Assembly: GCA_028023455.1 (NCBI GenBank)
Contig: JAQFVV010000968.1
Location: 80,407 to 144,406 of the forward strand
Length of the DNA stretch: 64,000 nucleotides
DNA from: Epiperipatus broadwayi
Lineage: Eukaryota; Onychophora; Udeonychophora; Euonychophora; Peripatidae
Direction of reading: 5' to 3'
Shown: positions 1-12,700 of the stretch, in pieces
How positions within the stretch are numbered: position 1 is the stretch's first letter
Layout of the letters: each line of letters starts with the position of its first letter
Notes under the pieces: model-generated
What the model saw: the letters and a program-made list of their open reading frames with translations, nothing else
Database searches by the model: none
Told to the model about the DNA's origin: nothing
Made by a program: the position numbers and the translations under genes

Positions 1-1575
1 GGAGGCATGTATATGCTAACTATGCTGAATTTGTGTGCGTCATACATGTCATAATAAATGAACATTATATAGAATACCGTTCTCCAAAGCCAACGAGATC
101 TATTCGCAGTTATCCTGAGAACCCTGTGACAGACCATAGCACAAGTTTTATATTAATCATATAAGAGCAATTTTTTTAAAGAAATTGGTAGAGTTAGACA
201 TATTGCCAATCTTCTTACTATTTGGAATCAAGTGGGCTCATAGAAAAGACAGAAGGAACATTAAAACTAATATTATCGAATAAAATGGGTTGTCAATATT
301 GAAAAAACCTTGAAAACAGCTCTTTTCTTTAGTACAGTACATCTTCAATAAGATGAGATAAGACAAATTGTTTTGCTATTAGATAAATTATTTGAATAGA
401 GATGTTATTTGCAAATGTTTATCAAAGCAGAAATAGGTCAGCAACACATTATTATCAAAACAAAGCTGATCATTAAGACAAAGAGCAATTAACAAAATAA
501 TAATGCCAGATATTCGGTTAACAAGATCAACCAAAGTCACAAAAACAAAATAGGAGGAACCTGTGAAGCATACAATCAAAAAAAGATTATCGGCTCTAAA
601 ATTAATACCCTATTGATGAGCAGGTTCCAGAAAAACACTAAAGGGCATTAATTAATTTTAAAAATACTTATATGTATATAATTAGTTAATAATTGGTGCG
701 TGGTGCGTTACTACGCAGTTAAAGAGAAATTTGAGCTAAGCGCTTTCGAAAACTTAAGCTTTCATGTTCATAGCTGGAATAAAACTATGATGTATTGTGA
801 TTATATATACTGTAGTAGAAATTTAAATTTGAGTGAAAATTATTGAATATTAATTAGTGTTATAAAGTCCAGTTTGGAGAGGGGGAGGATGAGTCTTTTC
901 GGTTAAAAGCTTGGAGGAGTTCGCTATAAAGTATGCTCTTATTTTTCGCTCTGAGTTGTCTCATTCTATATACTCTCCAATTATTTTAATGAAACTGAAT
1001 GTAATCAAAAACTCTTATAATTAATTAATAAAAAATACCAAAAATATGAAAACTTTATTGCTGAGTAATTCATAAGAAGTCGAGCATTGGAAGTGGCCCT
1101 CCACTCTGCTACTGCCTAAATCTATGCAGAGAAGTAATCAAGTAGTCATGGTAAACAGGATAAGATTTAGATATACAACAACTGCTTAGATGCACTAGAG
1201 CAAGAATAAAGAAAACAAGCCTGGGTAGATCTATAAAGGATATACTATATCCAGATTTATTCTGGCACTGAATGTATAAAAAAAGAACGTAAGGACTTTT
1301 ACAGGTCATAGGCTTAATATGGTTTGTTAAGACTTAGGGTTCACTGTAGTAATATCAGTACTTGTTTCTATAATATATTTAATTATTTTGTATGCGAAAA
1401 TATTAAAATGCTGGTCTAACATCTATTTAGATTTATTCTAACTTTGTAGGAGTGTATTTACATTTTTATTTGTGTTCCTAATCATAAATAACGTGATGAT
1501 GAGACAGACGAATTCTATCGAAGTTATTTAAAATGATTATTGACTGGTAAATGAAACAAGCATTTTTTTATTTTT
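1..1575. other. AT-rich non-coding stretch, no gene seen
   Basis: No open frame with recognisable protein features was found on either strand, and no RNA gene. The sequence is AT-rich and dense in stops. It looks like intronic or intergenic DNA, possibly old repeat, upstream of the RTE fragment that begins near 1580. Confidence 0.5.
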
Positions 1576-1577
1576 CT

Positions 1578-2580
1578 CTGAAATTTCAAAGGAACTGAGT
1601 AATCAAAATCCTAATTTCCACTTCATACTTATTATTATTGCCGCAGTTATTACTATAAGATTGTTCATATAAAAGTAGACAGATGGGCTTCTCACCAACT
1701 TGTATCAGTCAGATGCAATGAGTTTATTGGAGTTTTTATTTCTGAGTTGAAAATCAAGAAACATCATAGTTTTACTTTTCTATTGAGTTCTTAAATGATT
1801 TGAATGACATGTTTTAGATATTTACAATCATGGCAAACGAAACAAAGTCATGACTTTTATACCAAGCAGGCTGTAGGCATAAGATGATGATCGGCAAATG
1901 AAGGAGGGAGTGGTAGGAATATCTCATGCTTGGGAACCCAGATTGCCATTTGGGGATGATGTTTATTTAATTATCTATAACTACAGATTCATTTGAACAA
2001 AGATTAACGTTGAAAATGTCTAAGATTGAATGGAAGATTGTTGAACTTTCTGTACAGATAAAAAAGTGAGGAGGAAATAGATTTAAATAATCAATGTGAT
2101 CTTTACTATTGGAAGAATAAAGGGGTAGATTTCAAAACAAATAAAATGTGGAAGATCAACATTGTGGAGATTGATGATGTATCAAACAGAGTGGCCAGAT
2201 TTGTTATTCATGTTAATAAAAAATCTCACTGTGAAAAAAAGAAGTTTTACTTGAATGTACAAAATGCTTTTGATCAAATCAAAGAACATTTTTAAATTGT
2301 CATGGGAGATAACTGCAATTAAAAACCGATTGTTTAAATGAAAAAAAAGTTAGGTAAATTTTTCTAAGATGAATGAAATGAAAAAGGAAACGGGAACATA
2401 TTGTGGGATTTGCAGAAAAATTGTAGATTATGAATTCTTACTTTCACAAAAATACTTGTTGGAAATGGGTATAGAAACATCCAAATGAAAATACAGCAAT
2501 ATTGGATTATATTTTGTGTAATAGAAAATATATACTTCGATACTGTAATATTCTTAATGAGTTCAATACATGTTTTTAGT
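1578..2580 (+). mobile_element. 5' fragment of an RTE-like LINE (old, decayed)
   Basis: This stretch aligns by eye, with many substitutions and small gaps, to 9846-10925 of the better-preserved LINE in this window. Shared blocks include the leader around 1620-1760 (compare 9867-10030), the start of the endonuclease region, and the segment near 2400-2560 (compare 10760-10915). It stops before the reverse transcriptase domain. Frameshifts and stops are frequent, so it has no coding capacity. It is clearly older than the copy at 9.8 kb. Because it keeps the 5' end and lacks the 3' end, it is not a simple 5'-truncated insertion. A later deletion or rearrangement is likely. Confidence 0.75.
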
Positions 2581-2584
2581 TTAA

Positions 2585-3400
2585 CCTTTGTTAACATCAG
2601 TCTCACAAGTCAGGTATATTAATTTATTATTAGTGAGATTAGGTGTGTGCATGCATATATATATATATCAAATTTTACTGCTTTGGAGATATAGGGAAGT
2701 AAAAATTTCATCTATCAAAAAAAATAAAAATAGTAGTTTATTTAATGTGACATTTGTGCATGTTTATATACATGTTCAGTGTATATACATGTATATGTAG
2801 AATCGATTATTTGACTACCAATTGGCTAATTTAAAATGTTAGAGATGTTAGGACTGGTATGTTTGTTGGTTGTAAGTCACCTTACTTATAAGCATATTGG
2901 GGTGTTAAAAATATATGGTTATTTTGGGCTTGGTGAAGGGTTGCTATGCCTATTTTTTGACTGTTTCATGTTTTTTTTTCATTTCACAGCTAGTTTGGGG
3001 AAGTTCAAATACCTCTGCAGCTAGGCTATATCATTGATGGTGCACACTAGACATAGGACTTTGATTGTTTTGTAGAGGAGGTATAACTAGAAACATGTTA
3101 CAGAAGGCACATAAACTCACTTACTAGCCTTCCATGCTCCTTTGAGGCTTATTGGATTCATGGTCTAGTTAAATATCAGAGCATCCATTACTAAGTATGG
3201 ATTGTCTCATATGTTCTAGTTAGCCTCAAGGTATCTCAATGATTGCATCTGAGCATTACATGGAGAATACCTTCATTAAACATTGTCCCTAGTCCTGTAC
3301 TATATAGATATATGTATATATTTTTTTTCTTTACATTGCCCCTGCTGTTGCATTCCTATAAGGTGTAATCTCGTTTACCTATACACTTTGTTAGAAAGTT
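2585..3400. other. Non-coding stretch between two decayed elements
   Basis: AT-rich sequence with short runs of (AT)n near 2656-2668. The open frames here are short and hydrophobic from T-richness, with no domain features. It could include a decayed LTR of the minus-strand element that follows, but I found no matching direct repeat. Confidence 0.35.
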
Positions 3401-3469
3401 ACCCCTTTTTTATTTATCAGCTATGTTAGCAATTTAATGATGTTATTATAAATTATTGTTAGCAGCCAA

Positions 3470-3660
3470 AGTAAGGCTTTAAGATGCAGGCATTATATTG
3501 ACTTGGATCTCTCCTTCTTGGTTTATCCAAAATGCATTGGGATCTGTCTGTTTGACAATGGTATATTGTCTCTCATACATATAAAACTTGTGATATTTAC
3601 CTTCCTGTGGTTTATTGGGATGTGAAGTTTTTATTAACACTCTGTCTGTTATTTTAAATT
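3470..3660 (-). pseudogene. Possible integrase C-terminal remnant
   Basis: The minus strand from about 3650 reads through roughly 60 codons with a pattern typical of the region after the integrase core in LTR elements: FKITDRVLIKT, then HPNKPQEGKYHKFY and YTIVKQ. This resembles the 'F.vGDrVLik......KF..ye GPY.I' pattern of Ty3/gypsy and BEL integrases. There is no integrase zinc finger or DDE core nearby, so it is a fragment at best. The assignment rests on pattern memory, not on alignment. Confidence 0.35.
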
Positions 3661-4268
3661 CATGTGTGGATCTTTTTATAATTCGGTTCTATAATTTGCA
3701 TTTGTGGTAAGTTGTCCTTGAGCTTGTAACATATCCTTTTCTTTATTTATTGTGATTTTTGTGGCTATAGATTTTTATTTATTATAATTATGAATATTTG
3801 ATGCATTCCATACAGGAATACTAAGTACATTTATAAATCAGTTTTAGATTTATCTTCTGTTAACTTATAACTTATGTCCAGTTGAGTGGCTTAGTAGGTT
3901 CATATTCTATTTGTAGGGGGGTAATTTAAAAACAAATTTAATACAATACCTAGGTGTCTTCACTTATGACATAATATCTTTGGGCAGTCCCTTCCCTTTG
4001 CCAATAGCTGCACCATTGTCCAAATTTCTCTATGAACATATAAATTCATTCTCTTCCTATATCATCATAGTGGGTTCAATTTCTTTCCATAGCCATCTTC
4101 ATGTTCCAATGGTCACAGCCTCTGAAAGTCCCTCTCTGTGATAAGTGCTTCATGATCTAAATGTTATTGACTACATACCTGATAAAAGTGAAGGAGCCTT
4201 TGTAGGTATCCTATGAAACTGATTACCTGTTTGTCTAATGGGTCACAGTATTATGGTTTGTTTTCCCA

Positions 4269-5265
4269 TCATGTGATTTTTATGTCCGGATTGTCTTCTG
4301 GATTATAAAGAAGCTTAAAACTCCACAGAGCATAATTAAGATAATCAAACATGTAAGTTTTAACCATGTAACTAAAAATGATTCTTTTGAGGAAGTGCTT
4401 ACCCCCTGAGATGGCTCTTTGAGCTAACAATTGTTTGTCTTTTGTGCCATCATTAGGTTTTGAATTGATGGCATGCCTTAGGTGTCTGGCAGTACTCATT
4501 CAAATCACTCCAGGTTTCTTGGCTGAGTGGTTTGGGCATTTCCATGGTACTCATGGTGAGAGATGCCATGTGTGTTCAGGCATTATCTCATTGCAAGCCT
4601 GCGATCAGCTGTTTCATAAAAGAATTGAGGGGATGGATTTCCATCTTATTTCCTAGTGACTGTGTCATCCATATAGCATAAAATTCATGGTTCAGAGAGA
4701 TTTCAGTGATGAATGAATGCTTAGTGCCTTGGGATGATTCAAACATGTAACTAGGTGAGTCTCTTCAGAAGATAATTGCTTTGTCAATGTTTATCCAAAC
4801 TGTGAACAATTATCACATCATCCCCTTCATGAGACAAAGACCATTTTCCAATGGTTAAACCCATTGAATCATACAAAAATAAAATAATTTGGCTGAAAGT
4901 ATCACACTTAACTTGTTCATGAGCATCCTGTAATCCTCCTTTAAACTATTCATGAGCTTCATGATCATTTGAAGTATCTATCAAGCTACCACCAGGGTAC
5001 ATCATAATATATTCTCCATTTATCATAAACTGAAACAGCCAAGATCACCATTGGATAACTCCAAAACTTCAGCACCACTCCAAATGTACAAGTAATGTTG
5101 ATTATGAGTAATGTACCAGTTACATGAAAGACAAGGTTTACTTGGTAAGATTTTTTTAACGTCTAGTGTAAGTTCTTTACTTGTTTCAATGTCTAACACT
5201 GTGGGGGTTATTACAATATCATTCCCTTTATGTTTCATTCTGGTGGAGTTTGTTGGAAATGCCAA
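4269..5265 (-). pseudogene. Unidentified minus-strand coding remnants
   Basis: Two short open stretches (5265-5023, 80 codons; 4499-4269, 76 codons) with stop-interrupted sequence between them. Composition is protein-like rather than low-complexity (mixed charged and polar residues, several Trp and Cys). They lie downstream of the gag-like region on the same strand and are probably decayed parts of the same element. I do not recognise a domain in either and assign no function. Confidence 0.3.
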
Positions 5266-5353
5266 TATTTGGGCATGTGTCAGTCATCTTTTCCATATTA
5301 TGCTGAATATCTGGATGAATCTGAGCCTGGGCACCCTGACAACTAAGATATCC

Positions 5354-6317
5354 TTATCCAGTTGAGATTCTAATTTCAAACCTGCAAGTGGTGGCTTCAA
5401 CTAAATGATTTAGCTCTTGGCCTAAAGTTTTTACTTCTGACTTTTGTCTGGTAGAGAGGTGATCTAAGTTTGGGTGGGTGGCATGCAGTTTTTTCTTGAC
5501 TTCATCTTTCTGCCTCTCTTGGCTTTCCCTCATTTTTTCCTTGAAAGTTGACTGATAAATATCTTTGAACTTCATATCTAACTGGGTAGCAATACTATCC
5601 ATAAATTCTTTATATTGCTCATGACATTGTATACTCCTTTCATGCATGCAGTTCCTTCTTGACTTCATCTTTCTGCCTCTCTTGGCTTTTCCTCATTTCT
5701 TCCTTGAAAGTTTCATGGGACTGATAAATATCTTTGAGCTTCATATCTAACTGGGTAGCAATACTATCCATAAATTTTTTATATTGCTCATGACATTGTA
5801 TACTTCTTTCATCCATTTTTTTTCTCATTCTATCCACTCCTTGTTTTAGTTCAGCACTATCTGTCTGAACATTCTCCAACCCTAGAGATAGTTGTCCCAC
5901 ATTCTCGATCAGTTTATTTTCAACTCCATTTCTGCCTTGATTTGTGCTTCTATCCTATTCACTTCTTCCAAATCTTCTTTCAAGAGACATGGTTTTTTTT
6001 TCAATTCTGTTTTTATATCACTAAAATCATCTCTGGTTGCCATATTCTCTAACTTAATATTCATATCTTCCTTCATGGCATCCATTTTACTACACATACT
6101 AGCATTTATTTTTGCTTCCATGCTGCTTATGTTTGATTCCATATTGGCATTTAGCTTTGTCTCTGTGATACTTATGTTTGATTCTATATTAGAATTTATT
6201 CTCACCTCCATGCTGCTCATGTTTTCCATATTAGCATTTATTTTTGTCTCAATGCTGATTATGTTTGATTTTATATTGGCATTTATTCATCTCCCATGTT
6301 GTTCAGATCATCCTTAG
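5354..6317 (-). pseudogene. Coiled-coil gag-like protein remnant
   Basis: Three overlapping or adjacent minus-strand open stretches (6229-5909, 5900-5640, 5668-5354) read as one interrupted polypeptide rich in Lys, Glu, Met, Asn and Ser. Its N-terminal part repeats a unit of about 20 residues around NMESNISSMEAKINA, typical of a coiled coil. The C-terminal part holds two copies of a unit containing ERSIQCHEQYK, FMDSIATQLDMK and SQERQKDEVKK. Coiled-coil N-terminal regions occur in gag proteins of some invertebrate LTR elements, which is why I call it gag-like. It has no zinc knuckle. Stops and frame changes between segments show it is broken. A fragment of a host structural protein is an alternative. 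Confidence 0.45.
5481..5812. repeat. Tandem duplication (2 x ~165 bp) in the gag-like region
   Basis: Positions 5481-5643 and 5644-5812 are direct copies. Both start at GCATGCAGTT, contain the TGACTTCATCTTTCTGCC block and end in TTTCAT. The second copy has a 6-bp extra segment. The duplication doubles a coiled-coil unit of the minus-strand gag-like protein, and a frame change lies at the junction. Confidence 0.85.
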
Positions 6318-7067
6318 GACAACTTAACATTTGGAACATCTGTTCCATCATCATCATCTGTTTGATATCTTGTGCCATTTTGCCCTTGAGTGCTTGGACT
6401 GACTCATCATCAAGAATCCCTAACACTTGTGGCATCTCTTGACCTACTACACATATTTATGAAAAGTGTTTGAGTTCTGCTGCAGACCCCCCAAGAGGTT
6501 GGATCAATGGTGACCCCTCTCCATTACTAATACTGGTATTATTTCCTCTTTCATCACCACTACTGTCTTATGTTTCTTCCTTGCACTCTGTAATCTTGTT
6601 TATAAACATTGTTCCACTTCTAAGTAACATCTATGGCTTTCATATAAATATTTAGAAAGCTTGTATTTATATATAAGTATCAAGGTATTATACCATAGGG
6701 TTTCTAGACACTTCATGCTATTATTTCTCTTTTTATTAGATATACATATATATTTCTTTTATATGTGCGCATTTTATTGTCTATCTTTAAATTTGTGCTT
6801 TAGCTTGCCTGACTCCTCTATTTTAAACATGATTTATTACTTATTTATTTAACAGTTGATCTCTACTTGTTGTGATTTTTTTATTTACTATATAGTGCAT
6901 TCACCACTTTTAAAGTCATTTTCTTTTAATGAGCATTTTGAGTTCAAATTGTTATATTTATTTACTTTCATTCCTGTTAAATATATTTTGGTCTTATATG
7001 TGGATAATAAGTAAATCCAATGTGGATATAAGGTTTAAAGTTTGAGGCTATGAGAAAATAAGAAAAG

Positions 7068-7075
7068 AAATATAT

Positions 7076-7122
<47 letters not shown>
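7068..7122. repeat. (AT)n microsatellite
   Basis: An uninterrupted or nearly uninterrupted AT dinucleotide tract of about 55 bp, seen directly. No element terminus of the ATTGTAMC type adjoins it. Confidence 0.9.
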
Positions 7123-7139
7123 TCCAATTTTGATGTCAA

Positions 7140-7580
7140 ATATCCCTGGAAACTTCTTGTTTCATATCCCTAAGATATGGGCAACAGATATAACATGACT
7201 GGTTTTGTAAGCTTCAGAGAAAAAAAATTTTTTATCAGTCCAGTGGCTGGATCTCCTTTGAAACTTATGTTTCATTCCCCTGAGTATGGGCAATAGATGT
7301 ATGTTCATGCCCAACATGTTGCACATCATATGAAATAGATCAAGTTTGAAGTTGGAGATATAGATTAAATTCAACAATTGGCTGGTTCAAATGCAATGTG
7401 CTAACCAAATTGCACCAAGTCTATGTGTGCTGGTGCACCTATCTTTTGAGCCTGACTGTTGATGGTGCCAGATGTAATGGATCAGGTTTGAATTTGAAGA
7501 CATAAATCAAATTCAACTATCATCTGGTTGCACCTATCATCAATAGCCCTGCTGTTAATGGCTCCAGATGTAATGAAACC
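7140..7580. repeat. Degenerate tandem duplications (110- and 175-bp spaced)
   Basis: Two short direct duplications. The block with 'CATATCCCTAAGATATGGGC' (from about 7165) is repeated as 'CATTCCCCTGAGTATGGGC' (from about 7271). The block starting GATCAAGTTTGAAG (about 7340) recurs as GATCAGGTTTGAAT (about 7481). The motif GCCAGATGTAATG or TCCAGATGTAATG occurs at about 7488 and 7567. The pattern suggests repeated slippage or a decayed LTR/leader region. Confidence 0.6.
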
Positions 7581-8007
7581 ATGGATGACACAAGAAAGAT
7601 AGAGTGCATCTTACTACTGTCAAACCTAGGTTCGTCAGGTAGGATGGTGATAGTGTAATGAAATACTTAGCCCAAGATCACATCTACTTTTAGTATGCTA
7701 GCTCAATGTTTACTGAAGAAACTTAGATGCAATTTAGATTAGTATCCTCATCACAACTCCCTTTTAAACTCCTTACACCACACACCACAGTATTCGAACT
7801 CAGGGAGAATTTGAATGTCAGCTCTCTTCATGGATGAACTCACTTAACTTACAAACTAATGTGCCTATATATAAGTGAAAACAAATGCATATTTACTACT
7901 AAAATATTTCAGAAATCTTTATATACATGAAGAATGGTGTGTGTGTGTGTGAATAATCAATATATATGTACTTGGTATAATTATTTAATAATATGTGGAT
8001 ATTATAG

Positions 8008-8245
8008 ACTAAACTATTTATTTAGTAGTGTAAATGTTATAAATGAACCTATTTACTTATTGGTGTAAATGCACAATAATGATGACCAATTTACATATTG
8101 CTGGTAAATGCATAATGATAATGACCAAGTTACTTATTGTTGTAAATGCACAATGATGATGACCAATTTACTTCTTGATGAAAATGCACAATAATGATGA
8201 CTATGTACTTATTGGAGTAAATGCGTAATGATGATGACCAAGTAG
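8008..8245. repeat. 38-bp minisatellite, about 5-6 units
   Basis: Units of roughly 38 bp of the form TTTACTTATTGGTGTAAATG followed by CACAATAATGATGACCAA repeat about five times between 8050 and 8245, with a weaker unit before them. Units differ by a few substitutions each. No palindromic core and no constant-repeat/variable-spacer pattern, so this is a minisatellite and not a CRISPR array. Confidence 0.8.
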
Positions 8246-8249
8246 AGAT

Positions 8250-9185
8250 CAGATCGATTTCAACAACTTAGTAACATTTATTAAAAAACAAATAATATAT
8301 GATAAAATAATATTTACATGTAACATGCTGAGATAGCAATGAACACTTTCTATCACTTTGAAAATTTAATGCAATAACTTTCCCCTTCCCAAATCCCATG
8401 ATAAAAATTCATGCCTATGCAAACCTTATTTACAAAATTATAATAAAAAATAATAGTTCAAAACAATGTATATAGAAAATAAAATTAAAGGTTTCAAATA
8501 ATATATCTAGCAAAAGAATACTTTTATTCAGAATATGAATATTTCTAGCTGGTTCTTGGATGAATGACTTCCATATATAAGTAAGTTGAATTGAGATTAA
8601 TGAAAAAGAAAAAGCCATTCATTCAAAGCGATTAATCATACGTTCAAACAAAATAAGTATAACTAAGTTTTAGTAAAAACTATTATTAAATAACATAAGT
8701 CTGTTCAGTCTAAAGTATGCAATTACTATTGAATAGGTCAAAATCTTATTTCATAACACTTTGGTAGAGTAGTATCTAACTTCTGGAAGGATCTGTGCAC
8801 TTAAACTTTATTTACTTTTACAAGCATTTTCTTATTTTGATTCCTTTCCCCTAAAAATATTCCAAATGAACGCTCCCATTCCTGAAGTAGGATCACCGAA
8901 TTTGAAAACGAAATTTAAATCCCAAAAAAAATCATAAGACATAAATTTATAAATAGTGAAATAAATAAAAAAACAAAATTATATATATATATCAATAAAA
9001 AGAAAATAATAATTTTTTTGAGGAAAGCAAGCATTGTCCACTGTTAACAGACTATCAACTTGGGGACCAATCTCCAGATATGATATCATTGTCCATTGTT
9101 TTTGCTGATGTTCGTGCACTCCACACAAGTTGATCATGAGCACTGTCTAATTGTTTTCTTTGGACACATAGAAAAAAGTAATCCG
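8250..9185. other. Non-coding stretch, no gene seen
   Basis: AT-rich sequence without recognisable genes. Short minus-strand frames (for example 8618-8430 and 9237-9055) show no domain or splice context and are probably chance openings. Confidence 0.4.
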
Positions 9186-9778
9186 TGACAAACTTTAATT
9201 TAGAATAAAAAAAAAACAATAATCTATTAGTTAACATTTGGATATTATCAATGGATAAAGGCTTCTATGGCCATTGTAAATTTTGTATTCATAGACCTAT
9301 TTGGAAATTTTCTAAACTCAAATAAAGTAATTTCATAATCTGGACTTATTATAAAATAATAGCATAATCTTATGAATATGAAATAATAATTCAAAATCAA
9401 CATAATGATCTTTCAGAAAGAAACAAAATTTACTAATTTTGAATGCTAAATATGCAATTATGATTCTTTATTTAACTGAATCATCTTTTTCTTAGAGGTA
9501 ATGCGAATGTCTTAGATGCAATTTCAATAATGTGAATCTTATGACAATATTTTAATGTCCATGTATTCTTAATGCATAATGATTTAAAGAAATTTACAAT
9601 ATTCTTCCGATGTTTTTAGACATCTGAATAATTACTGGATGGTGTGGAGAAATGACTAAGAGAAATTAAATTAACAATAAAAACAATATTTATTTTCTCA
9701 TTAAATAATGAATATGTAACAAATCTGGTATATCTTCCAGTGTCGTTAAGCAAAAACTTCTACAAATTATATATATAT
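9186..9778. repeat. Segment duplicated at 52906-53510
   Basis: About 590 bp here matches 52906-53510 in the same orientation. Both contain TTTAATTTAGAATAAAA, ACATTTGGATATTATCAATG, GTAATTTCATAATCTGGAC, TTATGACAATATTTTAAT and the final CTTCCAGTGTCGTTAAGC (ATTAAGC in the other copy). The match resumes after the LINE at 13056-13130 against 53520-53590. The 53-kb copy is therefore an empty site for the LINE insertion. Confidence 0.85.
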
Positions 9779-12700
9779 ATATGGCTGCAGAAAGGAGTTT
9801 GCTATTAACTGAAAGGAAACCCTTTGATTCCTCTTGGAGGCCTTAAAGGAACCGAGCAGGGCAAATTCCTAATGTCCACTCCATACGTTCTTGTCGTTGC
9901 AGCTGTTATTACTATGTGATTATTCATATAGTATACGAACATGGATGGGCTGCTCACCAACACGCATTATCCAGCGTGGTGAGTTTATTGGCTTTTTACC
10001 TCTGAGTTTAAGATCAAGAAACACCATGGTCTTTCTTCTCAGTGCCTGATAAGGCAGAATGAATGTTTGTGTAAATGATAAATATTTTTCCAATACATAT
10101 ATACAATTATGACAGACAAAAATAAAGCATGGCCCTTATTCCCAGGAGGCTGTAAAGTCACCAACCAAGTCAGCGGTTGGTGGCCGAAGGCGGAGGGTGC
10201 TAAGAATCCCCTTATTGCGGACCCAGGCTGCCATTTGATGACGACTTTTTATTTAGGTACTTACAACTGCAGATCACTTTCAAGTGAAGGAAGATTGCAA
10301 GAATTAGAAGAAGAACTGTCTTATATTAAATGGGACATTATTGGACTTTGTGAAGTTAGAAGAAAAGGAGAAGAAACAATTGATTTAAAAAGTGGACATA
10401 TACGCTATTATAAAGACACACATATTGGAAATACAAGTGGAGTAGGATTCATTATAAATAAAAAGTGGAAGAACAATATTGTGGAGATTGATGGTGTATC
10501 GGACTGAGTGGCAAGATTAGTTATACAACTTAATAGCAGATACCAAATGCAGATAATTCAGGTTTATGCCCCAACAAGTTCTCATAGTGATGAAGTAGTA
10601 GAAGATTTTTATATGGATGTACAAAAGGCTTTTGATCAGAGTAAACAACATTTTAAAATTGTTATGGGAGACTTTAATGCTAGAATTGGTAGACAAATGA
10701 AAGATGAAATTGCTGTAGGTAATTTTGGTTATGGTAATAGAAATGAGAGAGGACATAGACTTGCAGAAAAAGAAAAACTTTATATTATGAATTCATTTTT
10801 TGAGAAAAATGTTAAAAGGAAATGGACATGGAAGCATCCAAATGAAGGTACAGCAGAATTGGATTATATTTTGACTAACAGAAAATACATATTTCAAGAT
10901 TGTAATGTTCTTAATAAATTTAACACAGGAAGTGATCATCGATTAGTAAGATGTAAGTTACGTGTTAATGTAAAACTAGAGAGACAAAAATTATTAAGAA
11001 AAACAATATTTACAGTTGATATTCCTAATCTTCAGAAACATTCTAATGAATTTAAATTAGAACTTACAAATAGGTTTCAAGTGTTAGGAGATTTTGAACA
11101 TGATACAGATTTGAATGAAATTAATACGAAAATAACTGATACACTTTTAAAAACTGCAACAAACATAGCTGGTAGAAAAAAGCAGCAATTGACTAATAAA
11201 ATTTCTACTGAGACTAGAGAATTTATGAAGAAAAGAAGGAATATGAAGATATACAAAATTGATGTATTAAAAAGAATTGAATATCTCGAATTTTGTAAAA
11301 TGGTACGGAAAAGAGTTGAAAATGATATAAGAAAGTATAACTGTGAAATAGCAAGGAAAGCAGTAGAAGAAAATAAAAGTCTCAAAAATGTTAAACAACA
11401 TTTTGGTATTGGTAGGAAATTTATATATGCAATAAGAAAAAAAGATGGAATTATTACTAAAAAGAGAGATGACATCATGAAATTGGTAGAAGATTTTTAT
11501 CAAGAATTATATAGTAATAAAGAACAAGTACCTCCTATATCTATTACATCTTCCGAATTGCCCAGAATCTTAAATGAAAAAGTGAGACATGCAATTAAGT
11601 GTATGAAGAAAGGAAAGGCTCCAGGAAATGATGGAATTATAATTGATATATTAAAAGAAGCAGGTGAAGAAATAGAAACAATTTTAGCAAAGTTATATAC
11701 CAAATGTCTAAATGATAAAGATGTACCAGAAGATTGGAAGAATGCAGTAATAATATTAATATTTAAAAAAGGTGATAAAGAAGATATTAGAAATTACAGA
11801 CCTATCAGCCTTTTATCAGTTTTATATAAAATTTTTACCAAGATAATTACAACTCGTCTACAGAGAACTTTGGATTTCCACCAACCAAGAGAACAAGCTG
11901 GATTTAAAAGTGGTTTTAGTACAATAGATCATATCCAGGTATTGAGAGAAGTCATAGAAAGAAGGACAAATGAATATGAGTTGTCTTTATGTTTTGGATT
12001 TATAGATTATGAAAAGGCATTTGATTCTATACACATTTCTTCAGTGATTAAAGCATTGGATCATCAAGGTATAGATCCAGGATATTGTCATATTTTAAAG
12101 AATATTTATAAAAATGCAACAGCAACAATTAGATTACATAATGATACTGGAAAAATCAACATTGAGAAAGGTGTAAGACAAGGTGACTCCATATCTCCAA
12201 AACTCTTTACAGCAGTGCTGCAAGAAGTATTTTGTGGATTAAAATGGGAAACTAAAGGAGTGAAAGTAAATGGAGAGTATTTAAATCATTTAGATTTCGC
12301 AGATGATGTAGTTGTTTTTGCAAATAATGCTTCAGAGCTGCAGGAAATGTTGCAGGAGTTAACAGATGAAAGTAGAAAAGTAGGACTAAAGATAAATGTT
12401 AAAAAGACTAAAGTAATGTTTAATCGATTTGCTCAAAATATGAAAATAAAGATTGATTATGAAGAATTAGAAGAAGTTAACAGTTACAAATACCTTGGTC
12501 AGATTATTAATACAGATGGAAACATAATGGAGGAAATTAATCATAGAATTAAACTTGGTTGGAGTGCTTTTGGTAGAAATAACTTGATACTAAAAGGAAA
12601 TATGCCTATGTGTTTGAAAAGGATGCTTTTTAACAAATGTGTTTTACCAGTTCTTACTTATGGATCTGAGACTTGGACACTTAATAGAAGAGCAATACAG

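Larger units (their letters stand above)
3400..7575 (-). mobile_element. Decayed LTR-retrotransposon-like element (minus strand), boundaries uncertain
   Basis: On the minus strand the order of recognisable pieces is: a possible LTR end and primer-binding-like motif near 7573-7488 (TGGCACC or TGGAGCC two bases after CATTACA, seen twice), a coiled-coil gag-like region (6400-5350), unidentified coding remnants (5265-4270), and near 3640-3470 a stretch resembling the basic C-terminal part of a retroviral-type integrase. This order fits an LTR retrotransposon. I could not find protease, reverse transcriptase or RNase H motifs, and I did not find a pair of LTRs. It could instead be two unrelated remnants. 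Confidence 0.4.

Noticed and set aside
8008-8245. CRISPR-like array
   Set aside because: Unit length is constant and no variable spacers exist. It is a minisatellite in animal DNA.
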